64,000 nt of DNA from Dactylosporangium fulvum (GCF_025137375.1 NZ_CP073720.1:10254501-10318500); one strand, 5' to 3'; positions 49,454 to 57,432 are shown, counted from the first letter of the stretch. A program made the numbers and translations. The notes: generated by a model not told the origin, from the sequence alone.

Positions 49454-50740
49454 TCAGGGCATGGCCAGCGGCGCCGGATACCGCAGCTGCTTGCGGCGCG
49501 CCTCGGGGAGTTTCCACGGCGCGTGGACTGCGCCGCCCTCGAGATCGGCGAGTTCCGGCACATACCGGCGGACGTAGTCGCCCCGCGGGTCGAACCGCTC
49601 GGCCTGGCGGACGGGGTTGAAGCGACGATACGGCCTGGTGTCGTTGCCGGTGCCCGCCACCCACTGCCAGTTGCCGTAGTTGTTGGCGACGTCGCCGTCG
49701 AGCAGCAGGTCGAAGAAGTGGTCGCCGCCGAGGCGCCAGTCGGCGTCGAGGTGCTTGGTGAGATACGACGCCGTGATCAGGCGGGCGCGGTTGTGCATCC
49801 AGCCCTCGGACCGCAGCTGCCGCATGCCGGCGTCGACGATCGGGATGCCGGTGTGCCCCTCCTGCCACGCCTGGAACGCGTCGGCCTCGTCACGCCAGGA
49901 GTCCTCGGCGCCCGCCCGGTACTTCTCCCGGCGCAGCCCCGGGAAGGCGAGCAGCACCTGGTGGTAGAAGTCGCGCCAGCACAGCTGCCGGATGAACGGC
50001 TCGGCGCCGGCTCTCCCCTCGGCGCGGGCCGCCAGCTCACGCGGTGAGAGACAGCCGAAGTGCAGATACGGGCTGAGCCGCGAGGTGCGGTCGGCGGCCA
50101 GATCGTCGTGGAACTGGTCATACACCTCGAGGTGAGGCAACCAGTCGGTGAGCCGCTTGCGCGCGGCCGTCTCGCCGCCCGCCGCGTCCGGGTGCGCCTT
50201 CCGGTCCTGGAACCACGACTTCGGCAGCTTCTCGGGCAGCCGGAGCCGGCGTGGCGCGCCTTCGACGTCGCGCGGCTTCTGGCCCTGCCATGCGCGCCAG
50301 TACGGCGTGAAGACCTTGTAGTGATCACCGCCGCCCGGGCGGACCGCGTCGGGCGGCACGACCGTGACGCCGGGGAACGTCTTCAGGGCGATCCGCTCGT
50401 CCGCGCACGCCTGCTCCAGCCGGCGCTCCCGGTCGCGGGCGAAGCCGCTGACGTCCCGCGCGAGACCCAACCCCTCGGCGCCGACCGCCTTCGCGACCCG
50501 GACGGCCTCGTGAACCGGGTCGCCGCGCAGCTCGACGAGGTCGGCGCCCAGCCGGCGCAGCGACTCCTTCAGGTCGGTGAGGGACTCGTCGAGGAACCAG
50601 CGGCGGTTGCGCCCCGCGGGCAGCGCCGGGTCGTGCACGAACAGCGGCACGACGTGCTCGGCGGCCCGGGATGCGGCCGACAGCGCCGGGTTGTCGTGCA
50701 CCCGCAGGTCACGGGTGAACAGGACCACGGCGACCTTCAT
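49454..50740 (-). CDS. phr: Deoxyribodipyrimidine photolyase/cryptochrome
   Basis: The 428-aa class I-like photolyase has an N-terminal Rossmann antenna domain (VVLFTRDLRVHDNPAL) and a C-terminal FAD domain (SRLSPYLHFGCLSPREL; WMHNRARLITASYLTKHL; NNYGNWQWVAGTGNDTRPY). It repairs UV-induced cyclobutane dimers using blue light. It overlaps crtB by 4 nt, so repair and photoprotective pigment genes are co-transcribed. Gene symbol is used in the broad sense. Confidence 0.92.
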   Translation of the reverse strand: MKVAVVLFTRDLRVHDNPALSAASRAAEHVVPLFVHDPALPAGRNRRWFLDESLTDLKESLRRLGADLVELRGDPVHEAVRVAKAVGAEGLGLARDVSGFARDRERRLEQACADERIALKTFPGVTVVPPDAVRPGGGDHYKVFTPYWRAWQGQKPRDVEGAPRRLRLPEKLPKSWFQDRKAHPDAAGGETAARKRLTDWLPHLEVYDQFHDDLAADRTSRLSPYLHFGCLSPRELAARAEGRAGAEPFIRQLCWRDFYHQVLLAFPGLRREKYRAGAEDSWRDEADAFQAWQEGHTGIPIVDAGMRQLRSEGWMHNRARLITASYLTKHLDADWRLGGDHFFDLLLDGDVANNYGNWQWVAGTGNDTRPYRRFNPVRQAERFDPRGDYVRRYVPELADLEGGAVHAPWKLPEARRKQLRYPAPLAMP

Positions 50741-51708
50741 GCGGGAAGCCCGCTCTCCCGCAGGTCGGGGAACGGGGCCGCCTCGCGCTGCTGCGGCACG
50801 TCCACCTCGAGCGGTGCCGGGACCGGGGCGCCCGGGCGGGTCAGCACGCAGGAGAGCGCGACGGTGAGGCGGCGCAGCCGGGACACCGTGGCCCGGCGGG
50901 CGAACACGTCGCAGTCGGCCGCCTCGACCTCGTCCAGGATGCCGCTGTAGAGCCGGAAGGCGGCCCGCATGCAGGACTGCGACGTGGGCGCCAGCATCGG
51001 GATGCCGGGCGCGGCCGCCGCGTAGTGCCGCCGGGCGCGTGCCAGCTCGTGCCGGACCAGAGCCTTGAGCTTGTCCGAGGCGGTCCGCGAGGCGACCGCC
51101 CGCCGCAGGTCCTCGTGGGTGACCCCGAACCGGTCGAGGTCTTCCCGCGGCAGGTAGACCCGGCCGCGCTCGAAGTCCTCGGCGACGTCACGGATGAAGT
51201 TGGTGAGCTGGAACGCGAGCCCCAGCTGGCGGGCCGGCTCGCGGGCGGCGGCCCGGTCGTGCGACTCGAGGATCGGCAGCATCATCGTGCCGATGACCGC
51301 GGCGGAGCCCTCCATGTATTCCAGGAGGTCGTCATACGTGGCGTATTCGGTGACCGTCAGGTCCATCGCCATGCTGTCGAGGAACTTGCGGAAGTCCTCC
51401 AGGTCGATGTCGAAGACCTGGATGGTGTGCAGCACCGCGGGCAGCAGCGGGTCGTCGGTCGGTCGGCCGCGCAGCCCGGCGACGAACGCCGCGGACCAGT
51501 CGGCGAGCTCGGCCGCGCGCTGGTGCGGGCTGAGCGCCTCGGTGCGGTCCACGATCTCATCCGCATAGCGGGTGAATCCGTACAACGCGTGGACATGCCG
51601 ACGCTTCCACCCGGGCAGGAGCTTGGTGGCGAGATAGTAGGTGCGGCCATGCTGGCGGTGCAGCGCTTTGCACCGCCCATAGGCGGCGGCCAAGGGCGCT
51701 GGGTCCAT
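50737..51708 (-). CDS. crtB: Phytoene synthase
   Basis: The 323-aa prenyl-diphosphate condensing enzyme has both Asp-rich motifs (YADEIVD near 42-48 and NFIRDVAED near 163) and the phytoene synthase signature YGFTRYADE. It joins two GGPP to give phytoene, or two FPP in C30 pathways. GGAGG lies 5 nt before ATG 51708, which is therefore preferred over an ATG 24 nt upstream. It is the first gene of the leftward unit with photolyase. Confidence 0.92.
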   Translation of the reverse strand: MDPAPLAAAYGRCKALHRQHGRTYYLATKLLPGWKRRHVHALYGFTRYADEIVDRTEALSPHQRAAELADWSAAFVAGLRGRPTDDPLLPAVLHTIQVFDIDLEDFRKFLDSMAMDLTVTEYATYDDLLEYMEGSAAVIGTMMLPILESHDRAAAREPARQLGLAFQLTNFIRDVAEDFERGRVYLPREDLDRFGVTHEDLRRAVASRTASDKLKALVRHELARARRHYAAAAPGIPMLAPTSQSCMRAAFRLYSGILDEVEAADCDVFARRATVSRLRRLTVALSCVLTRPGAPVPAPLEVDVPQQREAAPFPDLRESGLPA

Positions 51709-51733
51709 TTGGCCTCCAGGATAGGTGCTCACC

Positions 51734-51757
51734 GAATCGACGCAGGAATCGACGCAA
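51734..51757. promoter_or_regulatory. Tandem 12-bp direct repeat in the crtB-crtI intergenic promoter region
   Basis: GAATCGACGCAG is followed directly by GAATCGACGCAA. The repeat lies between the divergent carotenoid operons. Tetrameric CarH/LitR proteins bind direct repeats of about 11 bp, so this is a candidate operator for the LitR-like protein encoded downstream (inference). Confidence 0.5.
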
Positions 51758-51814
51758 GTCCGAGCCTACGCTACGCTCTGGGTCTGAGCCAGGCGAAACT
51801 CCCAGGGGGCCGAG

Positions 51815-53311
51815 ATGCGAACCGTTCAAGGGCCGACGGATCGTGTCGTCGTGGTCGGCGCCGGGCTGGGCGGCCTGGCGACCGCCATCCGGCTGGCCGC
51901 CGCCGGGCGTGAGGTCACCGTCCTCGAGCGTGAGGACCACCCGGGCGGCCGGGCCGGTCGGCTCGCCGTCGACGGATACGAGTTCGACACCGGGCCGACG
52001 GTGCTGACCATGCCGTCGCTGCTCGAGGACCTGCTCGGCACCGTCGGCGAGGACCTCTCGTCGTGGCTCTCACTGACCCGGCTCGACCCGGCCTACCGGG
52101 CACATTTCCCCGACGGCTCGACGCTCGACGTCATCGCCGACACCGCCCGCATGGCCGGCGAGGTCGCACGGGTCTGCGGGTCCCGGGAGGCCGACGGTTA
52201 CCTGCGGTTCGTCGACTATGCGCGCAATCTGTGGGCGCTGGAGCGCAGAGACTTCATCGACCGCAACCTCGACCGGCCGCGCGACCTGGTGACCGCCAAC
52301 CTGTGGCGGCTGATCCGGCAGGGCGGCTTCGGCCGGCTGCAGTCCAAGGTGGACTCGTTTCTCAAAGATCCGCGCACCCGCCGGATCTTCTCCTTCCAGG
52401 CGATGTATGCGGGCGTGGCGCCGCACCAGGCACTGGCCCTCTATGCGGTGATCGCCTACCTCGACTCCGTCGCCGGGGTCCACTTCCCGCGCGGCGGCAT
52501 CCACGCCGTGTCCCGGGCGCTGGCCGACGTCGGCGTCAAGCACGGCGTCTCGATCCTCTACGGGACGGCGGTCGATCGCGTCGAGACCGCCAACGGCCGC
52601 GCGACCGGCGTCGTCACCACCGACGGCCGCCGCTTCCCCGCCGACGCCGTCGTGCTGAACCCGGACCTGCCGGTGGCCTACCGCGATCTGCTGCCCGCGG
52701 GCCCGCGCTGGCGCAATCCACTGCTCGGCAGGCTGCGCTACTCGCCGTCCTGCGTCGTGCTGCACGTGGGTTCCCGCCAGTCGTACGGTGCGATCGCCCA
52801 CCACAACATCCACTTCGGGCGGACGTGGCGCGAGACGTTCGACGAGGTGATCGACCAGGGCCGGCTGATGAGCGACCCCTCGCTGCTGGTGACCAACCCG
52901 ACCCGCACCGATCCCACGCTGGCCCCCGCCGGCCGCCAGACCTACTACGTCCTCGCGCCGACCCCGAACCTGACCGCGCCCATGCTGGACTGGCGCGGGT
53001 CGCTCGCCGGCACCTACCGCAGCGAACTGATCGAGACGCTCGAGCAGCGCGGCTACGTGGGATTCGGCGACGGGATCGAGGTCTCCAGGTTCGTCACCCC
53101 TGCCGACTGGGCAGACCAGGGCATGGCGGCCGGCACCCCGTTCGCCGCGGCGCACACGCTGCGGCAGACCGGGCCTTTCCGGCCAGGCAACCTCCACCCC
53201 ACACTGTCCAACGTGGTTTTTGTCGGATCGGGCACCCAGCCCGGGGTCGGCGTGCCAATGGTCATCATCTCCGGCCGCCTCGCCGCACAGCGCATTACGG
53301 GAGCGTCGTGA
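51815..53311 (+). CDS. crtI: Phytoene desaturase (CrtI-type)
   Basis: The 498-aa flavoprotein has the N-terminal FAD-binding motif VVVGAGLGGLATAIRLAAAG and the GGRAG segment, and the CrtI C-terminal motif FVGSGTQPGVGVPMVIISG. It introduces double bonds into phytoene to give lycopene or a related carotene at the membrane. GGGGCCGAG precedes the ATG. The stop overlaps the idi start (GTGA). Confidence 0.92.
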   Translation: MRTVQGPTDRVVVVGAGLGGLATAIRLAAAGREVTVLEREDHPGGRAGRLAVDGYEFDTGPTVLTMPSLLEDLLGTVGEDLSSWLSLTRLDPAYRAHFPDGSTLDVIADTARMAGEVARVCGSREADGYLRFVDYARNLWALERRDFIDRNLDRPRDLVTANLWRLIRQGGFGRLQSKVDSFLKDPRTRRIFSFQAMYAGVAPHQALALYAVIAYLDSVAGVHFPRGGIHAVSRALADVGVKHGVSILYGTAVDRVETANGRATGVVTTDGRRFPADAVVLNPDLPVAYRDLLPAGPRWRNPLLGRLRYSPSCVVLHVGSRQSYGAIAHHNIHFGRTWRETFDEVIDQGRLMSDPSLLVTNPTRTDPTLAPAGRQTYYVLAPTPNLTAPMLDWRGSLAGTYRSELIETLEQRGYVGFGDGIEVSRFVTPADWADQGMAAGTPFAAAHTLRQTGPFRPGNLHPTLSNVVFVGSGTQPGVGVPMVIISGRLAAQRITGAS

Positions 53312-53844
53312 ACACTCGAGAGCACCACCTGGTCGAACTTGTCGGCACCGACGGCAGCCCGATCGGCGAAACAACCGTCGACGAGGCCCACCGCGCGCCG
53401 GGACGGCTGCACCGCGCCTTCTCGGTGCTGCTCATCTCCCCCGACGGCCGGCTCCTGCTGCAACAGCGCGCCGCGGTGAAGACCCGCTTCGCGCTGCGGT
53501 GGGCCAACACCTGCTGCGGCCACCCCACGCCCGGCGAGGCCGTCACCGAGGCTGCCGGGCGCCGGCTGGTCGAGGAGCTCGGCGTGACGGCCGTGCCGTT
53601 GACCGAGGTGGGTGTTTTTGTCTACCAGGCCGGCGACCCCGACTCCGGCCGCGTCGAGTTCGAGTACGACCACGTGCTCGTCGGCGCGTTCTCGGGAGAG
53701 CCGTCCGCGGTCGACCCCGCCGAGGTGGCGGCGGTCGAGTGGGTCGCGCCCGACGAGCTGACCGTCGCGCTGGCGCGGTCCCCGGAGCTTTACGCGCCGT
53801 GGCTCGCCGGGGTCGTCGACGCCTGGCGGTCGTCCGGTCGATGA
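53308..53844 (+). CDS. idi: Isopentenyl-diphosphate delta-isomerase (type I)
   Basis: The 178-aa NUDIX-fold protein has the type I IDI cysteine motif NTCCGHPTPGE and the catalytic-Glu region VEFEYDHVLVG. It interconverts IPP and DMAPP, feeding carotenoid synthesis. It starts with a GTG that overlaps the crtI stop (GTGA), and its own stop overlaps the litR-like gene (ATGA). Confidence 0.92.
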   Translation: MNTREHHLVELVGTDGSPIGETTVDEAHRAPGRLHRAFSVLLISPDGRLLLQQRAAVKTRFALRWANTCCGHPTPGEAVTEAAGRRLVEELGVTAVPLTEVGVFVYQAGDPDSGRVEFEYDHVLVGAFSGEPSAVDPAEVAAVEWVAPDELTVALARSPELYAPWLAGVVDAWRSSGR

Positions 53845-54713
53845 GCCCTGCTGCCGCGTATTCCGCCGGGGCGGTGGCCCGGCGCCTCGGGGTCGCCGTC
53901 ACTACGCTGCGGACGTGGCACCAGCGGTACGGTATGGGGCCCTCGCTCCATGAGCCAGGCCACCATCGCCGTTACACCGAGCAGGACATCGAGCGGCTCG
54001 AAGTGATGCAGCGGCTGATCTTCGAGGGCGTCGCGCCCAACGAGGCGGCGCGCTGGGCCAGCCGGCTGCCGCTGTTCCCGGGCACGTCCGTGTCCGACAT
54101 TCCGGACACCGGCTCCGCCGTCCGTGGCCTCACGCGCGCCGCGCTGCGCCTCGACGCACCCACGGTGCGGCAGCGGGTCTTCCGAGCCGTACAGGACCTC
54201 GGCGTCGCGGCCGCGTGGGACAGCGTGCTGCGCCCCGTGCTGGTCGCGATCGGCGACCGGCACGAGGCGACCGGCGCCCTCGTGGAGGTCGAGCACCTGG
54301 TGTCGGGCTGCATCTCCGCGGTCTTCGGCGCCGTGCCGCGCCCCGACGCCGGCGTTCCGGTCGACATCCTGCTCGCCTGCGCCGACGAGGAGCAGCACAG
54401 CCTGCCGATCGAGGCGCTGGCCGCCGCGCTTGCCGCCGAAGGTGTACCGGCGCGGACCCTCGGCGCCAGAGTGCCCCCGGCGGCATTGACCGCGGCGATA
54501 CGTCGCACCGGCCCGGCCGCCGTGCTGGTGTGGTCCCACCTCGCCTCGACCGCGAACCCCGCCCAGCTGGAAGGCGTTCTCGCCGAGCGTGGGCGTCCGG
54601 TCGTACTGGCTGCGGCCGGCCCCGGCTGGGATGAGGCCACACTGCCGGAAGGTGTCCTACGTCCGGGCACCTTGACAGAGGCTTTGGTGATTCTCACCTC
54701 AGCATCGACCTAG
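53841..54713 (+). CDS. litR: MerR-family LitR/CarH-like photoregulator with B12-binding domain
   Basis: The 290-aa protein has a MerR HTH (AYSAGAVARRLGVAVTTLRTW; HHRRYTEQDIERL), a four-helix bundle and a cobalamin-binding Rossmann domain with the lower-ligand His in CADEEQHSLPIEAL (His 186). In CarH/LitR the helical domain carries W-x9-EH; here it reads H141-x9-E151-H152, so the usual Trp is His. It should repress carotenoid and photolyase genes in the dark and release on light. The last gene of the crtI-idi operon, it is translationally coupled to idi. Symbol is by inference. Confidence 0.8.
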   Translation: MSPAAAYSAGAVARRLGVAVTTLRTWHQRYGMGPSLHEPGHHRRYTEQDIERLEVMQRLIFEGVAPNEAARWASRLPLFPGTSVSDIPDTGSAVRGLTRAALRLDAPTVRQRVFRAVQDLGVAAAWDSVLRPVLVAIGDRHEATGALVEVEHLVSGCISAVFGAVPRPDAGVPVDILLACADEEQHSLPIEALAAALAAEGVPARTLGARVPPAALTAAIRRTGPAAVLVWSHLASTANPAQLEGVLAERGRPVVLAAAGPGWDEATLPEGVLRPGTLTEALVILTSAST

Positions 54714-54898
54714 GCAGCTGCGTAAAAGTCCCTTGTAGAGGTACTCCCGGGTTCGTGCCATGGGCTGAACGCCGGAGGTAGTTGTCGCTCCGAACTCACT
54801 AGCGTGTGGCTTTATTGCTTTCCGTCGTCGCGCCACCCGCCGTGTTTACCGTCTCCGCGCCACCACTGCGAAGACACCGACCCCCCTCGGAGCCCACC

Positions 54899-55792
54899 AT
54901 GCCTCGTCCCCGTCTCGTCCTGGGAGCGCTGATCAGCGCTGCCGTGCTGGCTCTCGCCGGGTGCGGCACCAGCCCATCGCAGGCGTCGTGGCACGAGGCC
55001 GGCTCCGGATACGGCTCAACCGGCCAGGGCGGCGGCGACCCGGTCACGCGGCAGGTCGGTAACACCACGGCCTCGCAGGCGGCCGCGGCCAAGCCGGCAC
55101 CGTCGACCTCGGCGTCGGCCTCCGCGTCCGCCTCGGCGTCGCCGTCCACCTCGGCGTCGGCCTCCGCGCCGGCCTCCGCCCCACCGTCCGACGGCATCCT
55201 GCGGACCACCGGCACCGCCGCCGTCGCGCTGACGTTCGACGACGGCCCAGGCCCGGAGACCCCGAAGCTGCTCGCCATGCTGCGCCAGCACGGCATCAAG
55301 GCGACGTTCTGCCTGGTCGGGGTCGAGGTTCAGGCGTACCCGCAGTACGTCCAGGAGATCGTCAAGGACGGCCACACGCTGTGCAACCACACGTGGAAGC
55401 ACGACACCGGCCTGGGCAAGAAGTCGGCGGACACGATCCGGGCCGACCTGCAGCGCACCAACGACGAGATCCACAAGGCCGTGCCGAACGCGCCGATCAA
55501 ATACTTCCGCCACCCGGGCGGCAACTTCACACCGGCCGCCGTGCAGGTCGCCGAGGAGCTCGGTATGGCATCGCTGGGCTGGACGGTCGACCCGTGGGAC
55601 TGGAACGTGAAGAAGTGGTCGGGCGCGAGGATGACGGAGCACATCGTCTCCACCGTGAGGAACAACACTCGGCCGGGTTCGATCGTCCTGTCACACGACG
55701 CCGGCGGCGACCGGACGGCGACGATGGCGGCCTACAAGACCCTGCTGCCCGAGCTGAAGGGCAAGTTCACGCTGGTGGCGATGCCCGTCTGA
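54899..55792 (+). CDS. Secreted polysaccharide deacetylase (NodB/CE4) lipoprotein
   Basis: The 297-aa protein has a lipoprotein signal (LVLGALISAAVLALAGC), an Ala/Ser/Pro low-complexity linker (about 60-96), and a CE4 domain with the motifs TFDDGPG (near 115), HTWKHD, RHPGGN, DPWDW and LSHD. Metal ligands Asp and two His are present. It would deacetylate peptidoglycan or chitin-like polymers outside the cell. GGAG 7 nt upstream supports the ATG. It lies just before a tRNA cluster. Confidence 0.92.
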   Translation: MPRPRLVLGALISAAVLALAGCGTSPSQASWHEAGSGYGSTGQGGGDPVTRQVGNTTASQAAAAKPAPSTSASASASASASPSTSASASAPASAPPSDGILRTTGTAAVALTFDDGPGPETPKLLAMLRQHGIKATFCLVGVEVQAYPQYVQEIVKDGHTLCNHTWKHDTGLGKKSADTIRADLQRTNDEIHKAVPNAPIKYFRHPGGNFTPAAVQVAEELGMASLGWTVDPWDWNVKKWSGARMTEHIVSTVRNNTRPGSIVLSHDAGGDRTATMAAYKTLLPELKGKFTLVAMPV

Positions 55793-55934
55793 GCTGGCAT
55801 TTCCCCGCGCCGCGCCACGACCGGATACGCATTTGGTGTTGGGGGACGGGGTCACGTATGCTCTGAAAGCCTCCGGCGGGGCCGGATGGGAGCAACACCG
55901 CACAAGTCGCAAAGTATGCGATGATTGCGGGGCC

Positions 55935-56007
55935 GCCCTCATCGTCTAGCGGCCCAGGACGCCGCCCTTTCAAGGCGGTAGCACGGGTTCGAATCCCGTT
56001 GGGGGCA
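55935..56007 (+). tRNA. tRNA-Glu (anticodon TTC)
   Basis: The sequence folds as a 73-nt cloverleaf: acceptor arms GCCCTCA / TGGGGGC, anticodon loop CTTTCAA (TTC) and T-loop GTTCGAATC. The discriminator is A. CCA is not encoded. First of a Glu-Asp-Phe cluster. Confidence 0.97.
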
Positions 56008-56030
56008 CGACCGGGTTTTTCCCGAAACCA

Positions 56031-56104
56031 GGTCCTGTGGAGCAGTTGGAGTGCTCGCCGCCCTGTCAAGGCGGAGGTCGCGGGTTCAAGTCCCGTCAGG
56101 ACCG
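56031..56104 (+). tRNA. tRNA-Asp (anticodon GTC)
   Basis: The 74-nt cloverleaf has acceptor arms GGTCCTG / CAGGACC, anticodon loop CTGTCAA (GTC), T-loop GTTCAAGTC and discriminator G. CCA is not encoded. Confidence 0.97.
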
Positions 56105-56117
56105 CAAGGCCCATCTT

Positions 56118-56191
56118 GGGCAGGTAGCTCAGTCGGTACGAGCGTCCGCCTGAAAAGCGGAAGGTCGGCGGTTCGACCCCGCCCCTGCCCA
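56118..56191 (+). tRNA. tRNA-Phe (anticodon GAA), integration target
   Basis: The 74-nt cloverleaf has acceptor arms GGGCAGG / CCTGCCC, anticodon arm TCCGC-CTGAAAA-GCGGA (GAA), T-loop GTTCGACCC and discriminator A. CCA is not encoded. Its 3' half, from the anticodon loop on, recurs at 57517 and 58394, which marks it as the att site of integrative DNA. Confidence 0.97.
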
Positions 56192-56314
56192 CAAAGCTCT
56201 TCGCCGGGCTTTACAGACCCCGACCAGCGGAAACGCCGGTCGGGGTCTTTGTCTGTCCGGCCGACTACGAAGATCACCATGTAGCAACGGCAGATACCTG
56301 CACGGCGGACGGTC
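56151..56314 (+). repeat. att-like repeat copy 1 (tRNA-Phe 3' half plus downstream region)
   Basis: This copy runs from TGAAAAGCGG in the tRNA-Phe anticodon loop through the terminator to GCGGACGGTC. It includes the arm-like nonamer GTAGCAACG at 56281-56289, 130 nt from the copy start. It is the functional tRNA end. Copies 2 and 3 match it closely through the terminator and more loosely beyond. Confidence 0.85.
56215..56250 (+). terminator. Intrinsic terminator of the tRNA cluster
   Basis: An 11-bp stem (AGACCCCGACC / GGTCGGGGTCT) plus an inner GCG/CGC stem closes a GAAA tetraloop, followed by TTTG. It is duplicated in both later att-like copies (57579-57615 with TTTT; 58459-58492 with one mismatch). 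Confidence 0.85.
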
Positions 56315-56338
56315 AACTTGCTGGCGGATGATGGCCTC

Positions 56339-56689
56339 ATGGCGCGCGTATCTATCAAACCTCGGCCGTTGAACGAGGCTGAGCGCCGCGTCCTCTCTGT
56401 GGAGTTCGACGGCGTGCAGGAACTCCGGTCGCAGATCGGCCTGGCCACGGTCGTCGCGACGTGGTCGCCGGGCTCAGCAAGCGTGGATCTCCGTGTGGCG
56501 GGAGGGTCCAATCGGTCCCGACAGCGCAACGGCTGCGTCCCCGTGGATGCTGCGGTCAGTACATCGGCAAAATCCTCGTCTGGCTGGATGAGGGATCAAT
56601 TTCCGCACTGGAGTACGCGTGGGGTCACCGACGAGATGCCCACCACGCTCCCGCAGATTGACCGGATCAAAGTGCGCCGCCGAGAGTGA
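56339..56689 (+). pseudogene. Hypothetical protein gene with two compensating frameshifts
   Basis: The reading frame from ATG 56339 (MARVSIKPRPLNEAERRVL) stays open to 56689, but the middle section looks wrong. Between about 56555 and 56622 the neighbouring frame reads GQYIGKILVWLDEGSISAL followed by EYAW, a natural beta-alpha core, after which the first frame resumes with VTDEMPTTLPQIDRIKV. A pair of opposite indels explains this. Family not recognised beyond resemblance to small actinobacterial proteins. It lies in the first att-bounded cassette, just before the toxin gene. Confidence 0.55.
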
Positions 56690-56694
56690 GCCGC

Positions 56695-56716
56695 GAGTAT
56701 AGCTTTCGCTATACTC
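56695..56716 (+). promoter_or_regulatory. Palindromic operator overlapping the -10 of the HigBA-like operon
   Basis: GAGTATAGC and GCTATACTC are exact reverse complements around TTTC. The right arm contains TATACT (56710-56715), which lies 6 nt before the GTG start. This places a -10 element inside the operator and predicts leaderless initiation at 56722, with autorepression by the downstream antitoxin. Confidence 0.7.
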
Positions 56717-56721
56717 ACCAC

Positions 56722-57087
56722 GTGACCACATCGGAGTGGGACATCTATGTGGTGAACGAGGTTCGCGAGTGGATCCGGTCACTGGACCCTGCTACGAAGA
56801 GGCGGGTCGTCGAAGCGATCGACGTGCTCGCCGAACGGGGCCCTGGCCTCGGCCGACCGCTCGTCGACAGCATCGCGCATTCCTCGATCGTCAACCTGAA
56901 GGAGTTGCGTCCGGGAACAGTACGCATCCTGTTCGTCTTCGACCCTTGGCGGTCCAGCATCCTGCTCGTCGGAGGCGACAAGGCAGGTAGGTGGGACGCT
57001 TGGTACCTGGAAGCCATCCCGCTCGCGGAGCAGCGCTACGAGACTTACCTGAAGGAACGAGCACAGGAGGAAGGGGGTCGGTCGTGA
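56722..57087 (+). CDS. RelE/HigB-like (Gp49 family) toxin
   Basis: The 121-aa protein has the phage-derived Gp49/HigB pattern (VNEVREWIRSLDPATKRRVVEAIDVL; LKELRPGTVRILFVFDPWRSSILLVGGDK; YLEAIPLAEQRYETYL). Such toxins cleave mRNA at the ribosome. The GTG at 56722 follows a -10 element directly, so the mRNA is probably leaderless; an earlier in-frame start would begin within the operator. The gene precedes its antitoxin, the HigBA order, with a GTGA overlap. Confidence 0.85.
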   Translation: MTTSEWDIYVVNEVREWIRSLDPATKRRVVEAIDVLAERGPGLGRPLVDSIAHSSIVNLKELRPGTVRILFVFDPWRSSILLVGGDKAGRWDAWYLEAIPLAEQRYETYLKERAQEEGGRS

Positions 57088-57401
57088 GCAGCTACATGCG
57101 TTGGAGCGACATCCGGGACGAACTCGTCGAGCAGGTGGGCGGCGAGGAGGTTGTTGCGGCCGGCAAGGAGGAACTTCTCGCTGCTGTGATCGGGCATCGG
57201 CTGGCGGAGGTGCGTAAGAGTCGTGGCTTGACACAGCAAGAGGTTGCCGACCGCATGGGCGTCACCAAAGGACGCGTGTCTCAGATCGAGCAGGGCAAGG
57301 TATCCGGCCATGACGTGATCGCCCGCTTCGCTGCCGCGCTCGGCGGACGGCTGCATCAGGCGATCTACTTCGACGACGGCGACATAGCAGCCATTGCGTG
57401 A
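57084..57401 (+). CDS. XRE-family HigA-like antitoxin
   Basis: The 105-aa protein has an XRE helix-turn-helix (RLAEVRKSRGLTQQEVADRMG; TKGRVSQIEQGKVSGHDV). It should neutralise the upstream toxin and bind the palindrome at 56695-56716. It starts with a GTG overlapping the toxin stop (GTGA), with GGAGGAAGGGGG nearby as ribosome site. It ends 10 nt before the arm-like nonamers that precede att copy 2. Confidence 0.87.
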   Translation: MSSYMRWSDIRDELVEQVGGEEVVAAGKEELLAAVIGHRLAEVRKSRGLTQQEVADRMGVTKGRVSQIEQGKVSGHDVIARFAAALGGRLHQAIYFDDGDIAAIA

Positions 57402-57411
57402 CGCGAACCAC

Positions 57412-57432
57412 GTAGCAGCGGGTGCAGCAACG
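57412..57432 (+). repeat. Paired arm-type nonamers before att copy 2
   Basis: GTAGCAGCG (57412-57420) and GCAGCAACG (57424-57432) are spaced 12 bp apart and start exactly 105 nt before copy 2. The same pair in cleaner form precedes copy 3 at the same distance. Confidence 0.6.

Noticed and set aside
54714..54898. Additional gene between litR and the deacetylase
   Set aside because: The open frame upstream of ATG 54899 has no start with a ribosome site and would displace the lipoprotein signal peptide; treated as leader sequence.
55090..55190. Tandem repeat in the deacetylase gene
   Set aside because: The TCGGCGTCGGCCTCC-like repetition encodes an Ala/Ser linker common in secreted actinobacterial proteins; it is low complexity rather than a separate element.
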